Translations under genes and position numbers: made by a program | Shown: piece after piece, positions 22,319-34,059 of the stretch | How positions within the stretch are numbered: the first letter of the stretch is position 1 | Layout of the letters: each line of letters opens with the position of its first letter | Notes under the pieces: model-generated | Seen by the model: the letters and a program-made list of their open reading frames with translations, nothing else | Database searches by the model: none | What the model was told of the DNA's origin: nothing | From: Euborellia annulipes | Lineage: Eukaryota > Arthropoda > Insecta > Dermaptera > Anisolabididae | Direction: 5' to 3' | DNA length: 64,000 bases | NCBI GenBank assembly: GCA_023213315.1 | Contig: JAKCPI010015507.1 | Coordinates: 21,963 to 85,962, forward strand

Positions 22319-23950
22319 TATGAGTTAAGTTAATTTTTGAGGCCTTTTATTTTCTAAAACAAGTGTTATTGTGCATTTCAATGGGATAAAAATTTCCAGA
22401 AGTTTATGGGCTACATCCCCTAAATAGTGAAACACATGCAATCATGCAAAGATATCCAGAAGATAAAATTTGCACGTTTATGTGGGAATCTTTGCATATT
22501 ATCATAGGTCCGCCGACCCCGCACCGCAGGAATAATCAGGCGAGGACAGAAGAAGAAGAAGATCCAACCAGATAACAAATTTGTTTGTCGAATCTTATTT
22601 TAAATTAGAATTTTGATTTTCGAATTTCAAATTTTGTATCTCTCTCTCTCCCTTTTTGGCTTAACAACACAAGCTCTAATTTACCGTATATTCATAGAAG
22701 TTTACTCATTTGTCATAAACTACTATTACTTCGTTTATAATTACCATTACTACTGTATTAGCATAAAATTACTATAATTACTTGGTAAATAAAATTTAGG
22801 GAAGAACGATGTTTAAAAGTTATAGTTTATGTATCAATATTAATTGGTGATGTGGTCAACCAATTAAATTAAATGGTAGCCACTTATAAAAGAAGTTTTT
22901 TTGGAGAATACTTCATTGAACAAGCAAGAAAATGAGTGTAACTATTAAATAAATAAATAGACGATCTATATATAATCTATATATAATTTAAATAAGAGGA
23001 CAAGAAACTTGAAACGTGTAGTGACACTTCTACCTCTATTTTTCTCATATATTTAATATGCATATCAAAATAATTAATATTTAATATGTTCCAGGGAATA
23101 AAAGAAAAATAAATTCATAAAATGACTAAAATCATTTCACTAATTGATAATTTGAAATGCTTTATTTTGTCAATGAAATGGTTGATTGGATCATTCATTT
23201 AAATTTTATAATTCATATATTCAATCATATTTTATTTGATAAAATAAATTCTACACGTTTTATTATTTTATAAATAAAGAATAGTTTCAATTTCGATTTC
23301 GACTAAAATTAATTTGATGTATTCAGATATAAAATTATATTTAAAAATTTATTTTGATGATCATTATCCGATATTTAAATCAATCAACGTTTTTAACAGG
23401 CAATAAATATCCAGAGGAGAAAATAATATGACATGATTAAAATTTTTAGTAGATATTGTGTAGATATAATAATATTCTATTATTCTATATATTCAATTTT
23501 GTTTTTAATATTACAATTAAGCTCAATATAAAAATAGAATTTGAATGTAAAGCCTTTTTTTTTGTTGGAAACATGGCAAAGTGCGAATAACAAATATTTC
23601 TTCAAATCTTTCAAGTTTGTCAGTAGCTAGGCTAGAGGGTGTTACTCTAGTTTTTCAAACTGAGAGGCGCGGATTAGTCTAAGGGGATGCGCGAATATTC
23701 GAATGATTGCTTAAGTTTTATAAATAAAATAATATATAAGAATACCATAAATAAAAAAAATATTTTAGCGCTACGAGTGTATCTCTTCAATAATACAGAA
23801 ATGTGATATATTTTGCGCTAAGGATCACCAACAAAAAACATATAGTCTGTTAAATATATCTATGACTCACAGTCAGTTAAAGTCCGAATCTACTTATATT
23901 GAATTCTAGTATCTTATTCAGTCAAATGCAAGTGGAAAAGTCCCCTGGAC
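22319..23950. other. AT-rich DNA, no gene seen
   Basis: A short GC-rich stretch with a GAAGAAGAAGAAGA run lies at about 22510-22562. No gene recognised. Confidence 0.45.
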
Positions 23951-23954
23951 CCCC

Positions 23955-24095
23955 GTGTTCGCCTTTGGTGAGCAAATGCAAAATTTTAAGGCTTTAAATT
24001 TCCCTCTTTGACTCATCTTCCTTTTATTCTAGCCAATCAGCGTCCTAATAAGCACATACACACATGGAAAGGAAGTCAGTGTCTAGCGCTTTTTT
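23955..24095 (+). repeat. Dispersed repeat, inverted mate at 36375-36525
   Basis: Shared words with the reverse complement of 36375-36525: TGCAAAATTTTAA, TTTAAATTTCCCTC, GCCAATCAG, CACATACACACA and GGAAGTCAGTG with CTAGCG. Both copies are also followed by ATTTATATATAGTAATGATA (24169 here, about 70 nt further away than in the mate). Class unknown; a rolling-circle element end is possible but unproven. Confidence 0.65.
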
Positions 24096-24659
24096 TTCTC
24101 ATCTCTCAACATAGATTAACTCCAATTACAGAGAGACGGAGGAGACATTGGCAATGTTTGACGATTTATATATAGTAATGATAATGATATAGATCTCGCA
24201 AAAAATTTAACTATAAATGATTTATATCTGAAAAATTATATAGCAAATAATAAGTCTATAAGCCAACAAATGTCGAAAGATTTAAAGACAAACATTATTA
24301 TAATTTTAGACATTTCGCTTTCCTTCTGAGGTCATTCTACACTCCTTTAATCATCTTCTCTTACTCGGCCCTCGTACACTACTGCGCTATTTGCACAATT
24401 CTGCATAGAATAAAGAAGCAGAGGATGGAACATCATCAACGTTGATTCGTCTAGCTTCTAAGGACGGAAACACTGAGTTTGATTAATGATCTGTCGGATA
24501 TATAAAAATAAAATAAACTATATATAATGAAATATTCAAGAAAGAAACTTTACTAGTTATTTGTGCTTAAATTTTCCAAGATATTTAAAATTCACGATGA
24601 GCCTTTTAAAAAAATAGTTTTCCTTTAGAATTATAATTTTTTTTATAGCCCTATATCGC
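24096..24659. other. AT-rich DNA
   Basis: Nothing recognised. Confidence 0.4.
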
Positions 24660-24800
24660 ATGGTGAGAATCATAGTGGCGAAAGTACGGAAATTCAATTT
24701 TTGAGTTAAGTCTACGAAACTGTTCAAACGTCTTTTCTTTTGGCGAAAATATATTTCCATTCTTTGCAATTGATTTATTCCATTTTGTGGATATTTAAAT
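24660..24800 (+). repeat. Dispersed repeat, direct mate at 63483-63640
   Basis: GGTGAGAATCATAGTGGCGA, GTCTTTTCTTTTGGCGAAAA, TATATTTCCATTCTTTGC and TATTTAAATGTAT recur in order at 63483-63640. Both copies sit upstream of a CTGANGATG motif (24958 and 63772), suggesting they belong to the same retroelement terminus. The 70-aa minus ORF here is not supported. Confidence 0.65.
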
Positions 24801-24824
24801 GTATATATGTTTATAAAACTTCAA

Positions 24825-24873
24825 ACCTCAAATTTTATTATTATCATACCACTGATAATAAAATTTGAGGCAT
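24825..24873. repeat. Perfect short stem-loop
   Basis: CCTCAAATTTTATTATTATC (24826) pairs with TGATAATAAAATTTGAGG (24855-24873) around a short loop. Confidence 0.75.
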
Positions 24874-24957
24874 TATCATGATTGAGCTACGTACAATTGT
24901 GTATGCCCAATATAACTTGGCGAGGATATATATATATATTTTCAGACATTAACCTGA

Positions 24958-24991
24958 CTCTGAAGATGGTCCCATATGTGATTGAAACGTC
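24958..24991 (+). ncRNA. CTGAAGAT-hairpin-GAAAC motif, ribozyme-like
   Basis: Reads CTCTGAAGATGGTC, loop, GATTGAAAC, and is enclosed by CTGAC before and GTCAG after. The CUGAAGA and GAAAC words resemble the hammerhead core, but one extra U precedes the second stem, so it is not canonical. Five similar motifs occur in the window. Confidence 0.4.
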
Positions 24992-26583
24992 AGCCCTGGT
25001 TTTAATAAATTGAAATATAACTAGCTGCTTGCTCAATCTTTCTACCTATTTGATTATCAGCACTCAGTTATATACCACCTTCAAATTAAATTTAAATGGA
25101 ATTTAAGATTCAAAAATTAAAATTTATGAACATTAACAATCGTCATGGGATTCTTTGAAAGAACCATCGGTATACGCTAATAAAAAAATACTTGTTATTC
25201 ATGTCTTTGTTTCGACTACCATTATCAGAACCCAAAACACAAAAATAAAATTTTAAATTATAGTAAGATATAAGATGAGCCTTTATGAAATACAGCAACT
25301 AAAGAGGACCAAATGACACAAAAAATTTAATAGCTGTAGCCAGTCAAACTGTTATTAGTGAGAGATAAGAAAAAGAACCTCCAGTTTAAAATATAATGAA
25401 TAAAAAAAATAATATATTACAGACTTCGTCTGAATCTATAATTCAGTAAGCACACAACTAGATATCAAAACTAATAAAAAAGAATTGAAACTTTTTGCAG
25501 ATACTTTACTTTATATTTTGCTACATGAAGGTAAAAAAAATCTTTTTAATCAATTAATTAAATTAGTTCATGTAAAATGTCTTGAAGAGTTTTATCTCTA
25601 TTATTTTTCTTTCAGAGAAATATTATTGAGTTCAGGCCGCTTTGTCTTTTAGACTTGACTTTTTTTTGCAATAAATATTCTAATACTCTATTAGAAAGGC
25701 GCAGACAGAAGAGAATAAGCCTCTCAAGCAGATAGCGAATATATAAAAATAAAAATGCAAACATATTATTTACATACATATTTCTAACTTTTCTTGGCTA
25801 ATGTCAAAAAAAAATCTCTAATAAAAAAAAATAAGCCAAAGAGGATTTTTAGATTAAAAATTTACAACATCTATTTCTAGTAAATATTCAAAGAAAATAG
25901 AATGGAAAAGAAAAGTTTTTAAAGCATTTGTTTTGTTGGACATTTGCCTTTAGGGAAAGTCCCTTTAATATATACTGTATCTATATCATCAGCTGAGTGA
26001 TCTTTACTTTTTGGACAATGTTCAAAGGATTAAATTGCAGAGGAACAGGCCCAATAAACAAGATTGAAGATAGTATGTTAAACAATGTAATCTATCTAGA
26101 TAAAAGTTTTAGAAAATTCTCTTATTTTGACTTTGTATCTAAAATGAGACTAAGTTGAGATTAATTAAAAACTTAATATACGTATTTATTTACTGGAAAT
26201 TTAGTTTTTAAGCATATGCCTATAGTATTAAAACAAATAAGTAAGGAAGATAATATATATGTTTAAAATTTTCTAGAACTGTAAGATGTTTTTAAAAATA
26301 AAATAAAATTTATTTTTATAAAAATGAATTTTCCAACATCTTCCATTACGATACTTTTTTTTTAGTAAGAAATAGGGTAAATGGACCGTAATTTAAAACA
26401 GAATAAAAAAATTTAACCTTTACAAAAAGATTAGATAGATTATGTATCCATCCTCCTCCCCTCCCCTAGACATTTCCGAATTTGTTTTTTGATTTTTTTT
26501 AAGATTATCTCTATTTTACCAACTTGGAACAATTTGAAGTGGATTGGTCAAAAACCAAAAGAGTTTTATAAATATAGTCTAGC
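24992..26583. other. AT-rich DNA, no gene seen
   Basis: No coding or repeat boundary recognised. Confidence 0.45.
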
Positions 26584-27200
26584 AGCTATGACTATTTAAT
26601 TTATTGATTAATCTCAGGCCACGATGTATCGGTCACAGATCACACCATCTTCAGAGCAGTAGAGGATTATAATAATTTTTAATATATTGCACTTATAAAG
26701 TTTATTAATATAGATATAATGTATATAAAGCCCAACGTAAATATACATACATATTATGTATATACCTTCATTTATATCGCCTATGGAAAATGGTATTGTA
26801 TCAAATCAACTTTTTTAAAAACTTAGTTAACATAGGCAAGAGATTTCTAGTGACATACTGGGGTAAGTGAACCTAATCCACCAACTCTCGACTTTTAAAT
26901 ACATTACAAACCTTAAAAAAGAACATTCTGTTTTTCTCAAGTCCATAAGAGAATGTATAAAAACAAACAATCTAAGTCCTATTATCTCTAATTATTGACT
27001 AATGGACTTGATACAATACAATTTTCCATCGACGATATATTGACACTGATCCAGAAATAAGTAGCCTACAGTATAATGTATTTTATATAAATTTTGTGAT
27101 TATAAAATATCTAATTAATGTTATATTATAGGCATCTTCTTGTTCTTGCTCTGTAGATGGTTACATCTGTGACCGAAACGAGAAAGTTTAATCAATGGTC
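26584..27200. repeat. Imperfect palindrome with two opposed CTGNAGATG motifs
   Basis: On the minus strand, 26622-26656 reads GCTCTGAAGATGGTG...GTGACCGATAC; on the plus strand, 27149-27182 reads GCTCTGTAGATGGTTACATC...GTGACCGAAACG. Between them GGAAAATGGTATTGTATCAA (26785) is mirrored by TTGATACAATACAATTTTCC (27008). Most likely two head-to-head partial copies of a retroelement terminus. Confidence 0.6.
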
Positions 27201-28753
27201 AAATTACTTTTTCTCTAACAATTTTAATCTCTTATGTATATAAAAATTAATAATTCATAGTAGACCAAGAAAACCACTAATAATGCCAAAAACAGGATAT
27301 GTAATAGTAAATTCTGTAGTAAATTTTAAATTCAACTTTTAAAATAGAAAATCAAGAAAGAAGCGGATTAAAAAAGTCGTTTTTTCATTTAATATACAAA
27401 AATGATTTATTTATTATAATTGCGTAGCCACTTTCTAACTTGGCTTGTAGTTAAAACCACAAAGTGGCACTGCCACAGACATTGCTTATGTTAGAAGGCC
27501 GGGACCACCCTGAGGGGTGACCACAACCAACCCCATCAACAAGCTTATAATGTCGATCGTTATTAAAGAAATATGAATACTTTTACCCTTTAATGAATAG
27601 ATATTTGCTTTTAAGTGATGTATAGTATCTATTAAATTTATATTTATTTTTTAAATTTGAATAAGTTTGGTATTGACAGTGATCTCGTTATATATTTTTG
27701 TTTTAAAGTTTTTTCATAATTTATCATAATATATGGATCCATTTGATTGGGGTTTAAATTCAATAGTTTAGTAATAATATTTGTGACTAACCTATTTTGT
27801 GTGAAACCCAAATATTGGAATATAATTCCAATGGAGAGATAATCGTGAAAATAAGTGGCGCCAGACAAATAAAACATTTTATTATCTCAGAATTAGTAAA
27901 TAAATTAATATTAAAAAAATAATAATTTCTTTAAAATGAAATTTCGATGATTATTTTTCATTTCACAAACTAAATTATCTAATTAAAAATTAATCCGATG
28001 ACAAAAATAAAGGAAATAGTGATTATTTACTCACCGGAAGTTGAGAGGGTGGTCAAGATGGGTGATTGATGCTACTGTCCTACGATTTACCCCAACACGA
28101 AATCAACCTGAAAAAGGAGATAATAAATTAATAACAGAATCAAGATTAAGTCAAATAAAAGATAGAGATATATCTAAAAGATCTTTGCGATCTCTCTTTT
28201 CTTTTTCGAGGATTAGAAATTCTTCACACAGGCCTTAGCTAATCGTTTAATAGGCGTAAAATTTAATTAGGGCACTTTTCTTAGCAATATTCGAGAATGC
28301 TGAATAAGACTTGTCGCGTTGAATTTAAATTCACCAATTAGAAACCGAGAAAATGTTTAATCAAAATAGGCTAGGGTCTAAGCATAACAATGACATTTGG
28401 AAAAAAATGCTCTGGGGAGCACCGAAATTAAAAAAATAATTTAAGATCTTATGCTAAAGAGTAATATTAAGATTAGGACAATTATCCGATAAGAAATTCC
28501 CATAACTATAAAAATATTTAGTACTTTCATTTCTAACTCAACTCTCTTCTTGGCCAGCTAATTTTATAAAGAATAAATAAAACCACAATAGGGAAGTGAA
28601 ACTTTCACGCAAAATTTACATTCAAGAGAGAAAAAAGATTAGAAAATGTCAATTTTCAATGAGTGTGATGATCCCCAGCACAAAAGGATCAAATTAATTC
28701 CATATGTTAATAAATACTTTACAACCCTCATTAATATTAATATAGGCCTACGG
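27201..28753. other. AT-rich DNA, no gene seen
   Basis: A less AT-rich patch lies at 27425-27545 without coding signal. A 65-codon ORF at 28041-28238 has no recognisable motif. Confidence 0.45.
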
Positions 28754-29478
28754 TAAAAATCTGGTGTGACTGGCGCACAGCACACAACTTTCTCTTACCT
28801 TCGGTAATCGAAAGTTGTGTTCTGTGCTTGTCACACCAGATTTTTTGTGTCGACATATATTTAGTTCCCGACAGTACGGAACATTTGAATGCAGATGAAA
28901 AATTTATAAGTATGGGAAAATATTTATATTTTGTTACCATGGCAACCATTTTTCCTATCTTCCCTATGAAATACAAGAGTAAACTGGTCTTCAGAAGATT
29001 TCAATTGCAAAATGAGAATATACATTTTAAAGAGCATCTAAAAAATAATTGATTTTTGAATTTTAAAAAAAATCGTTGGAGCAAATTTTGAGAAAATCGA
29101 AAAAAACTGAAAAAGTACATCAGTAAAGTACTAGTACTCTTTGGCCGATTTTGATTAAAAGCTTATTTTCCGGTCCCGGGGGTGTTTAACTTAAATATAA
29201 AATTTCAACCTCCTAGCTCAATTCCTTCATGCTTAAAATTGAACACACACACACACACACACCCACACACCCACCCACCCACACACACACACACACACAC
29301 CCACCCACACACCCACCCACCCACCCACAGACAGACCATGTCGCGAAAACCACTTTTTTGGATTCAGGGGACCTCAAAACGTGAAGATCCATCAAAATCT
29401 CGACATCGAATTTTTGACATGAATCCAATACTTTCTCTCTATATATATATTACATATATACATAGGTAAGAGAAAGTA
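28754..29478 (+). repeat. HT element copy 8, complete, best reference copy
   Basis: The 5' hairpin (28754-28846) pairs AAAAATCTGGTGTGAC with GTCACACCAGATTTTTT and CACAGCACACAACTTTC with GAAAGTTGTG. Then come GTGTCGACATATATTTAG, TTACCATGGCAACC (28936), CAGTAAAGTACTAGTACTC (29121), TCCGGTCCCGGGGGTG (29169), the longest CA/CCCA microsatellite (29243-29329), AGACAGACCATGTCGCG, GGGGACCTCAAAACGTG and the terminal palindrome (29430-29478). No ORF of consequence; the long CA-tract ORF is a repeat translation. The element is non-autonomous. Confidence 0.93.
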
Positions 29479-29797
29479 AAAATATAGATTTCTAAATCAT
29501 ATAGAATTAAAAAAAAAAACATGTGATTATTTTTTATAACAGATTTAATTTTGATAGTATTTGTTGATAGACAAAGATTTTCAATTATCATTCAAGCCTC
29601 GTGGGATGTTGAAAAACAGATCGCTTTTATTCATCACTCGGCATTCAAACCGCAGACATCGAAAATTAAATTTGATAATATATATAGTAAAAAGACCAAG
29701 AGAAAATTTTATATTTAAAAAAAATTGGACATCGATTTTTAATAATAAAAAAAATTCTCTTATTGATAATTTTATTTCAATCATTGGAGTATTTTTT
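29479..29797. other. Spacer between two opposed HT copies
   Basis: AT-rich unique DNA of 319 nt between copy 8 and copy 9; two opposed short ORFs without motif. Confidence 0.5.
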
Positions 29798-30474
29798 ACT
29801 TTCTCTTACCTATGTATATATGTAATATATATATAGAGAGAAAGTATTGGATTCATGTCAAAAATTCGATGTCGAGATTTTGATGGATCTTCACGTTTTG
29901 AGGTCCCCTGAATCCAAAAAAGTGGTTTTCGCGACATGGTCTGTCTGTGGGTGTGTGGGTGTGTGGGTGGGTGGGTGTGTTTTCAATTTTAAGGATGAAG
30001 GAATTGAGCTAGGAGGTTGAAATTTTATATTTAAGTTAAACACCCCCGGGACCGGAAAAATAAGCTTTTAATCAAAATCGGCCAAAGAGTACTAGTACTT
30101 TACTGATGTACTTTTTCAGTTTTTTTCGATTTTCTCAAAATTTGCTCCAACGATTTTTTTTTTAATTCAAAAATCAATTATTTTTTAGATGTTCTTTAAA
30201 ATGTATATTCTCATTTTGCGATTGAAATCTTCTGAAGACCACTTTACTCTTGTATTTCATAGGGAAGATAGGAGAAATGGTTGCCATGGTAACAAAATAT
30301 AAATATTTTCCCATACTTATAAATTTTACATCTGAATTCAAATGTTCCGTACTGTCGGGAACTAAATATATGTCGACACAAAAAATCTGGTGTGACAAGC
30401 ACAGAACACAACTTTCGATTACCGAAGGTAAGAGAAAGTTGTGTGCTGTGCGCCAGTCACACCAGATTTTTTTT
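29798..30474 (-). repeat. HT element copy 9, complete, minus strand
   Basis: Mirror image of copy 8: TACTTTCTCTTACC at 29798, a tgtggg microsatellite (about 29941-29980), AGTACTAGTACTTTACTGAT (30089), GTTGCCATGGTAAC (30280) and the 5' hairpin at about 30383-30474. Very close to copies 3 and 8. Confidence 0.93.
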
Positions 30475-31179
30475 TTATGAAAAAATAGATGAGTAGTCTG
30501 GAGAGATTTATTAAATATTATATAAATATATAATAGTTGTATGTAGAAGTTAATCTATCTACAATATAATAAATGCGTTGACAAGTAGAATTTCATTGAT
30601 AATATTGCAATAGAAAACTATTTTTTTTTTTTTTTTTTAATAAAGTCTGTTCAAAGGAAAGAAGAAATTAAAAAATGATATTGTTTTCATTCATTGCAAT
30701 AAATGAATAAATAAATGGATACAAACATGTGTATAACAGAGATAAATATGAATATTTCAAATGATTTCCACAGAAGGATCAAAGAAAGAAAAGTAGAATC
30801 AAAACATATGATTTTTTTTTTTTTGTAATTTAGTCATATATTTTTGTGTTACGAATTATATGTAGCTTAGACGAAGGAGGTGGGAATCCCATCTCAGGCC
30901 GTGGGTGGAGAGTAACGTTTCGTAGCCATAATAATTTTTCATTACAAAATATATCGAAAACTAAATGTATAAATGTCTCAAATATTTTTTATTATTGAAT
31001 TCCGGACATTTTTATTTAGTACACGTATTTATTTATTGATCTAAAACTAGTTTTATTGCCCAAAAAAACTTTAATTAACTTTGCAAGCCTAAAAACATGA
31101 AATATCTCCTATACATTGACCCTCATATAGTAGATCTTGGGGGTTCAAAGAAGTAAGTAGATCGCATTGCATGTTAAAT
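30475..31179. other. AT-rich DNA, no gene seen
   Basis: A less AT-rich patch at 30870-30930 includes GAGAGTAACGTTTCG; nothing assigned. Confidence 0.4.
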
Positions 31180-31599
31180 TAGGTCCGACTTTGAATCCCA
31201 AAAAGGTAGAAATCCATTTTTACCAGTTCGGGGATCAAAATCGGAATTTAAATAAGGGGAAAAATAGGGTCTATTAGTAAATCGTATAATCTCAGTGTTC
31301 GGCTTACAGTGCTCTAAATTGGACCTATTCAGGGCCAGGATACAAGTAGGAGCTAAATTTCGACTCAGGAACTTTTGAAGAAATGTTTAATATCCCATAC
31401 CCTAATCGAAATTTAGCTTCTATTTTTATTCCTTTGGACGTGAATAGGTTCGATTTAGAGGACTGTAAGCCGAACACTGAGATTATACCATTTACTAATA
31501 GCCACTAACTTTTTATTCCCATTAATTCTAGCTTTGATCCCCCCTGTGGTCTAACTGTTGTTAAAAATGTAAATTTTGGGGATCAAAGTCGGACCTGAC
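31180..31599. mobile_element. Foldback element, arms about 200 nt
   Basis: AGGTCCGACTTTGAATCCC at 31181 is mirrored by GGGGATCAAAGTCGGACCT ending at 31596. Further inside, TAATCTCAGTGTTCGGCTTA (31289) mirrors TAAGCCGAACACTGAGATTA (31467), and GGAGCTAAATTTCGA (31352) mirrors TCGAAATTTAGCTTC (31408). TTAAAT flanks both sides (31174-31179 and 31600-31605), compatible with a TTAA-type target but not proof of it. Confidence 0.85.
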
Positions 31600-31605
31600 T
31601 TAAAT

Positions 31606-33436
31606 TTCGACTTAGGTATTCTTTTCTAATTATCATTAGACTTTTAAGGGAATAGTAGACGTAATTAAGAATGAGTAAAAGATACAAAAAACTTCTGTAA
31701 ACAAAAGTTGTTCACAATTAAAAATAAACCAATATTGTATTATTTTGATAAAGTTAATATTTAGATGATATTTTAATTTTACATGTATTTAAGTGGAAGA
31801 ACTTTGGGGTAGATTTGCAAAAAAACTATCAGTTTTACACAAATATCTGGTAATTAATAATCAAGAACAAGTAGGAAGATATGATGATGAGAAGGTTTTC
31901 ACCTCCAAACCGAACGTCCGGCGCCATTGAATAGTTTACTTCTTTCAAATACATTATTGAAAGGGCGTTCCTTTCTTAAATTTCTTCTAAAGGATAACGT
32001 AACTTTTTTTTATTTTTTTTAGAGGACAACATATCGCAAAAACTCCCTCCCTAAAATTCTACCATAATTCCCTATTGACTTTCGCTAAAAGAGATAAATT
32101 TTTTGCAACTAATATTAAAATTTTTTAATAAAATTACTAATTTTATTATTTATTAGAATAATTAAATTTATAATTTATAAGTGAACAAGGGAATAGATTC
32201 TTTTATTACTTTTGTTCATTATATAGGCCTATGTATAAAGTTTAAAATTAATGAGATAAATATATAGAACTTTTTATGTTATCTAATAAAATGTAATAAT
32301 AATAATAATCGAACACCTGCGATCCCCCATTTTTTTTTTTCAAATGAGAAAGGGAAGGTGGAAACGCAAACACAGGTGAGAGGAACCAACACCCCAAATA
32401 CGTATTCCTCAAAATGGAAAATCTTTTTATTGACTACATTTATTTACTAACCTACTATAAGAATTATCTATCCTACACAACTTATTTATTTAAAATTGCA
32501 AAAAACTGAAAAAAATCTTAAATATTTTTCATGAAGCAGTTAAATAAAAATAAATCTCTATACATATTATTATCAGGAGAAAAAAGGCTCTTGCCAAAAA
32601 TTCAATCAAAATTATTCGTAGTATTTTCGTTTAATCTTTTGGTTAAAAAACTAGACCTCTGAATAAAATTTGGCACTTCATTTTTTTATATTTTCACAAT
32701 CTATATTACCCTTTAAAACATCTTTCTAAATTATATTGGCTATCAATTTGGAAAAATTAATTTAACAGATGCCCCAAAAGACTTCCTCTCGGCTGCGAGG
32801 CCATTTATAGTTATACAATTATACAGAATATATTTAATTGATGTATACCGATGGCTACTGGGGGACGTTCGACGAGCTATTGATTCATCTGGGTCACCCG
32901 CCCAAGCTTTCGCCACGTTTGCAAAAGAAGACTTCGAAATTTTTTCTTAAAAAAAAAAAAACGATTGTTGATGAAATCTAAAATGGATCAATTTTACATT
33001 TTAATAATATTGATCAAATCGGAGATATACTGTGTATCAGACTATAACGTAAACACCATGAAAACTATAATAATAATAAGGCACTTGCAAAATAATAAAA
33101 TATTTTGGATAAGAAAAAGTGATTGAATCAGCAATGGAATACAAATATCATTTACGAACGGGTAATTCAAAAATTGATTTCCAATAGGATTAAATATTTA
33201 TTTATGTAGGCCTATATCCTTAAAAAATTTAACTTCTAAATTTATACGAATATTTTTGGACTTAGAAAGTCGAATTGTATATTTGATAGTCTACTATTTT
33301 TATTTGGCAGGGATTTTGGAATATTTATTATTTCTCAAAAATAAATATTCTAAAATTAGCATACAGATGTTTTATATTTTATTTATTTTTTTTAAATCTT
33401 TTTGGCATCTGAGGTCATATAGACTCTTAAACAATT
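31606..33436. other. AT-rich DNA, no gene seen
   Basis: A GC-richer patch at about 32850-32930 has no recognised content. The 72-codon ORF at 33256-33474 is AT-driven and unsupported. Confidence 0.45.
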
Positions 33437-33812
33437 TAATTTATAGTGAAAAGGATAGATTCGCTCAAAACTGATACAAATAAACACAAGGTTAAAAGTT
33501 TCAAATTAATTTATTTAATTGCCCTCGGGCCTTGGTGTAGGGGTTAGCGTGCCGGCCTTTTGTACCAAAAGTCGCGGGCTCGCATCCCGTCCAAGGCGAC
33601 AAAATTTATTTAAATTGAATTTGTTACAAATCAATTTAAATAAATAGGGACGGGGTCTAAATGGCCTTCGATGCCGAAAAAAATCTTAAATAAAGAAAAA
33701 AAATATTTAATTAATTTAATTTTAATAATTAATATTTAATAAATAAATGACTTTGAAACTTATAACCTTGTGTTCATTTGTATCAGTTTTGAGCGATACT
33801 ATCCTTTTCACT
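33437..33812. repeat. Inverted repeat interrupted by a SINE
   Basis: GTGAAAAGGATAGATTCGCT and CAAAACTGATACAAATAAAC, then ACAAGGTT (33437-33492), mirror AACCTTGTGTTCATTTGTAT and CAGTTTTGAGCGATACTATC, then CTTTTCAC (about 33763-33812). A tRNA-derived SINE fills much of the loop. Confidence 0.85.
33521..33708 (+). mobile_element. tRNA-derived SINE, shorter subtype with LINE-like tail
   Basis: Head GCCCTCGGGCCTTGGTGTAG with A box TGGTGTAGGGGTTAGCGTG and B-box-like GGGCTCGCATCCC; body of ATTTAAATTGAATTTG inverted words; tail CTAAATGGCCTTCGATGCCG then AAAAAAATCTTAAATAAAG. Unlike the 11206 copy it ends in the SINE tail without the gtgtgaatg repeat. Confidence 0.88.
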
Positions 33813-34059
33813 ATGATAATGTTTCAACAAGAGCCTTCGGAAGAAAGTTTAAATATGAATTTAATTTATATTTACACCTAATATACCATGGTATATTTAT
33901 GTCGGTCATAAAATTAAATAAAAAAAAAAAAATATTTATAATTAAAATTTTGAGACATACGAGTAGGCAGGCCTATGTATTGTATGGAATAATATAATCG
34001 AAGAGCCTCAAATGGAATAAATATTCCGAATTATCAATTTAATCAAATGTGAAATTAAT

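Noticed and set aside
24958..24991. Canonical hammerhead ribozyme
   Set aside because: An extra U between CUGAAGA and stem II and weak flanking stems; kept only as ribozyme-like.
29182..29469. ORF with long Thr-His-Pro repeat
   Set aside because: Direct translation of the CA/CCCA microsatellite in HT copy 8.
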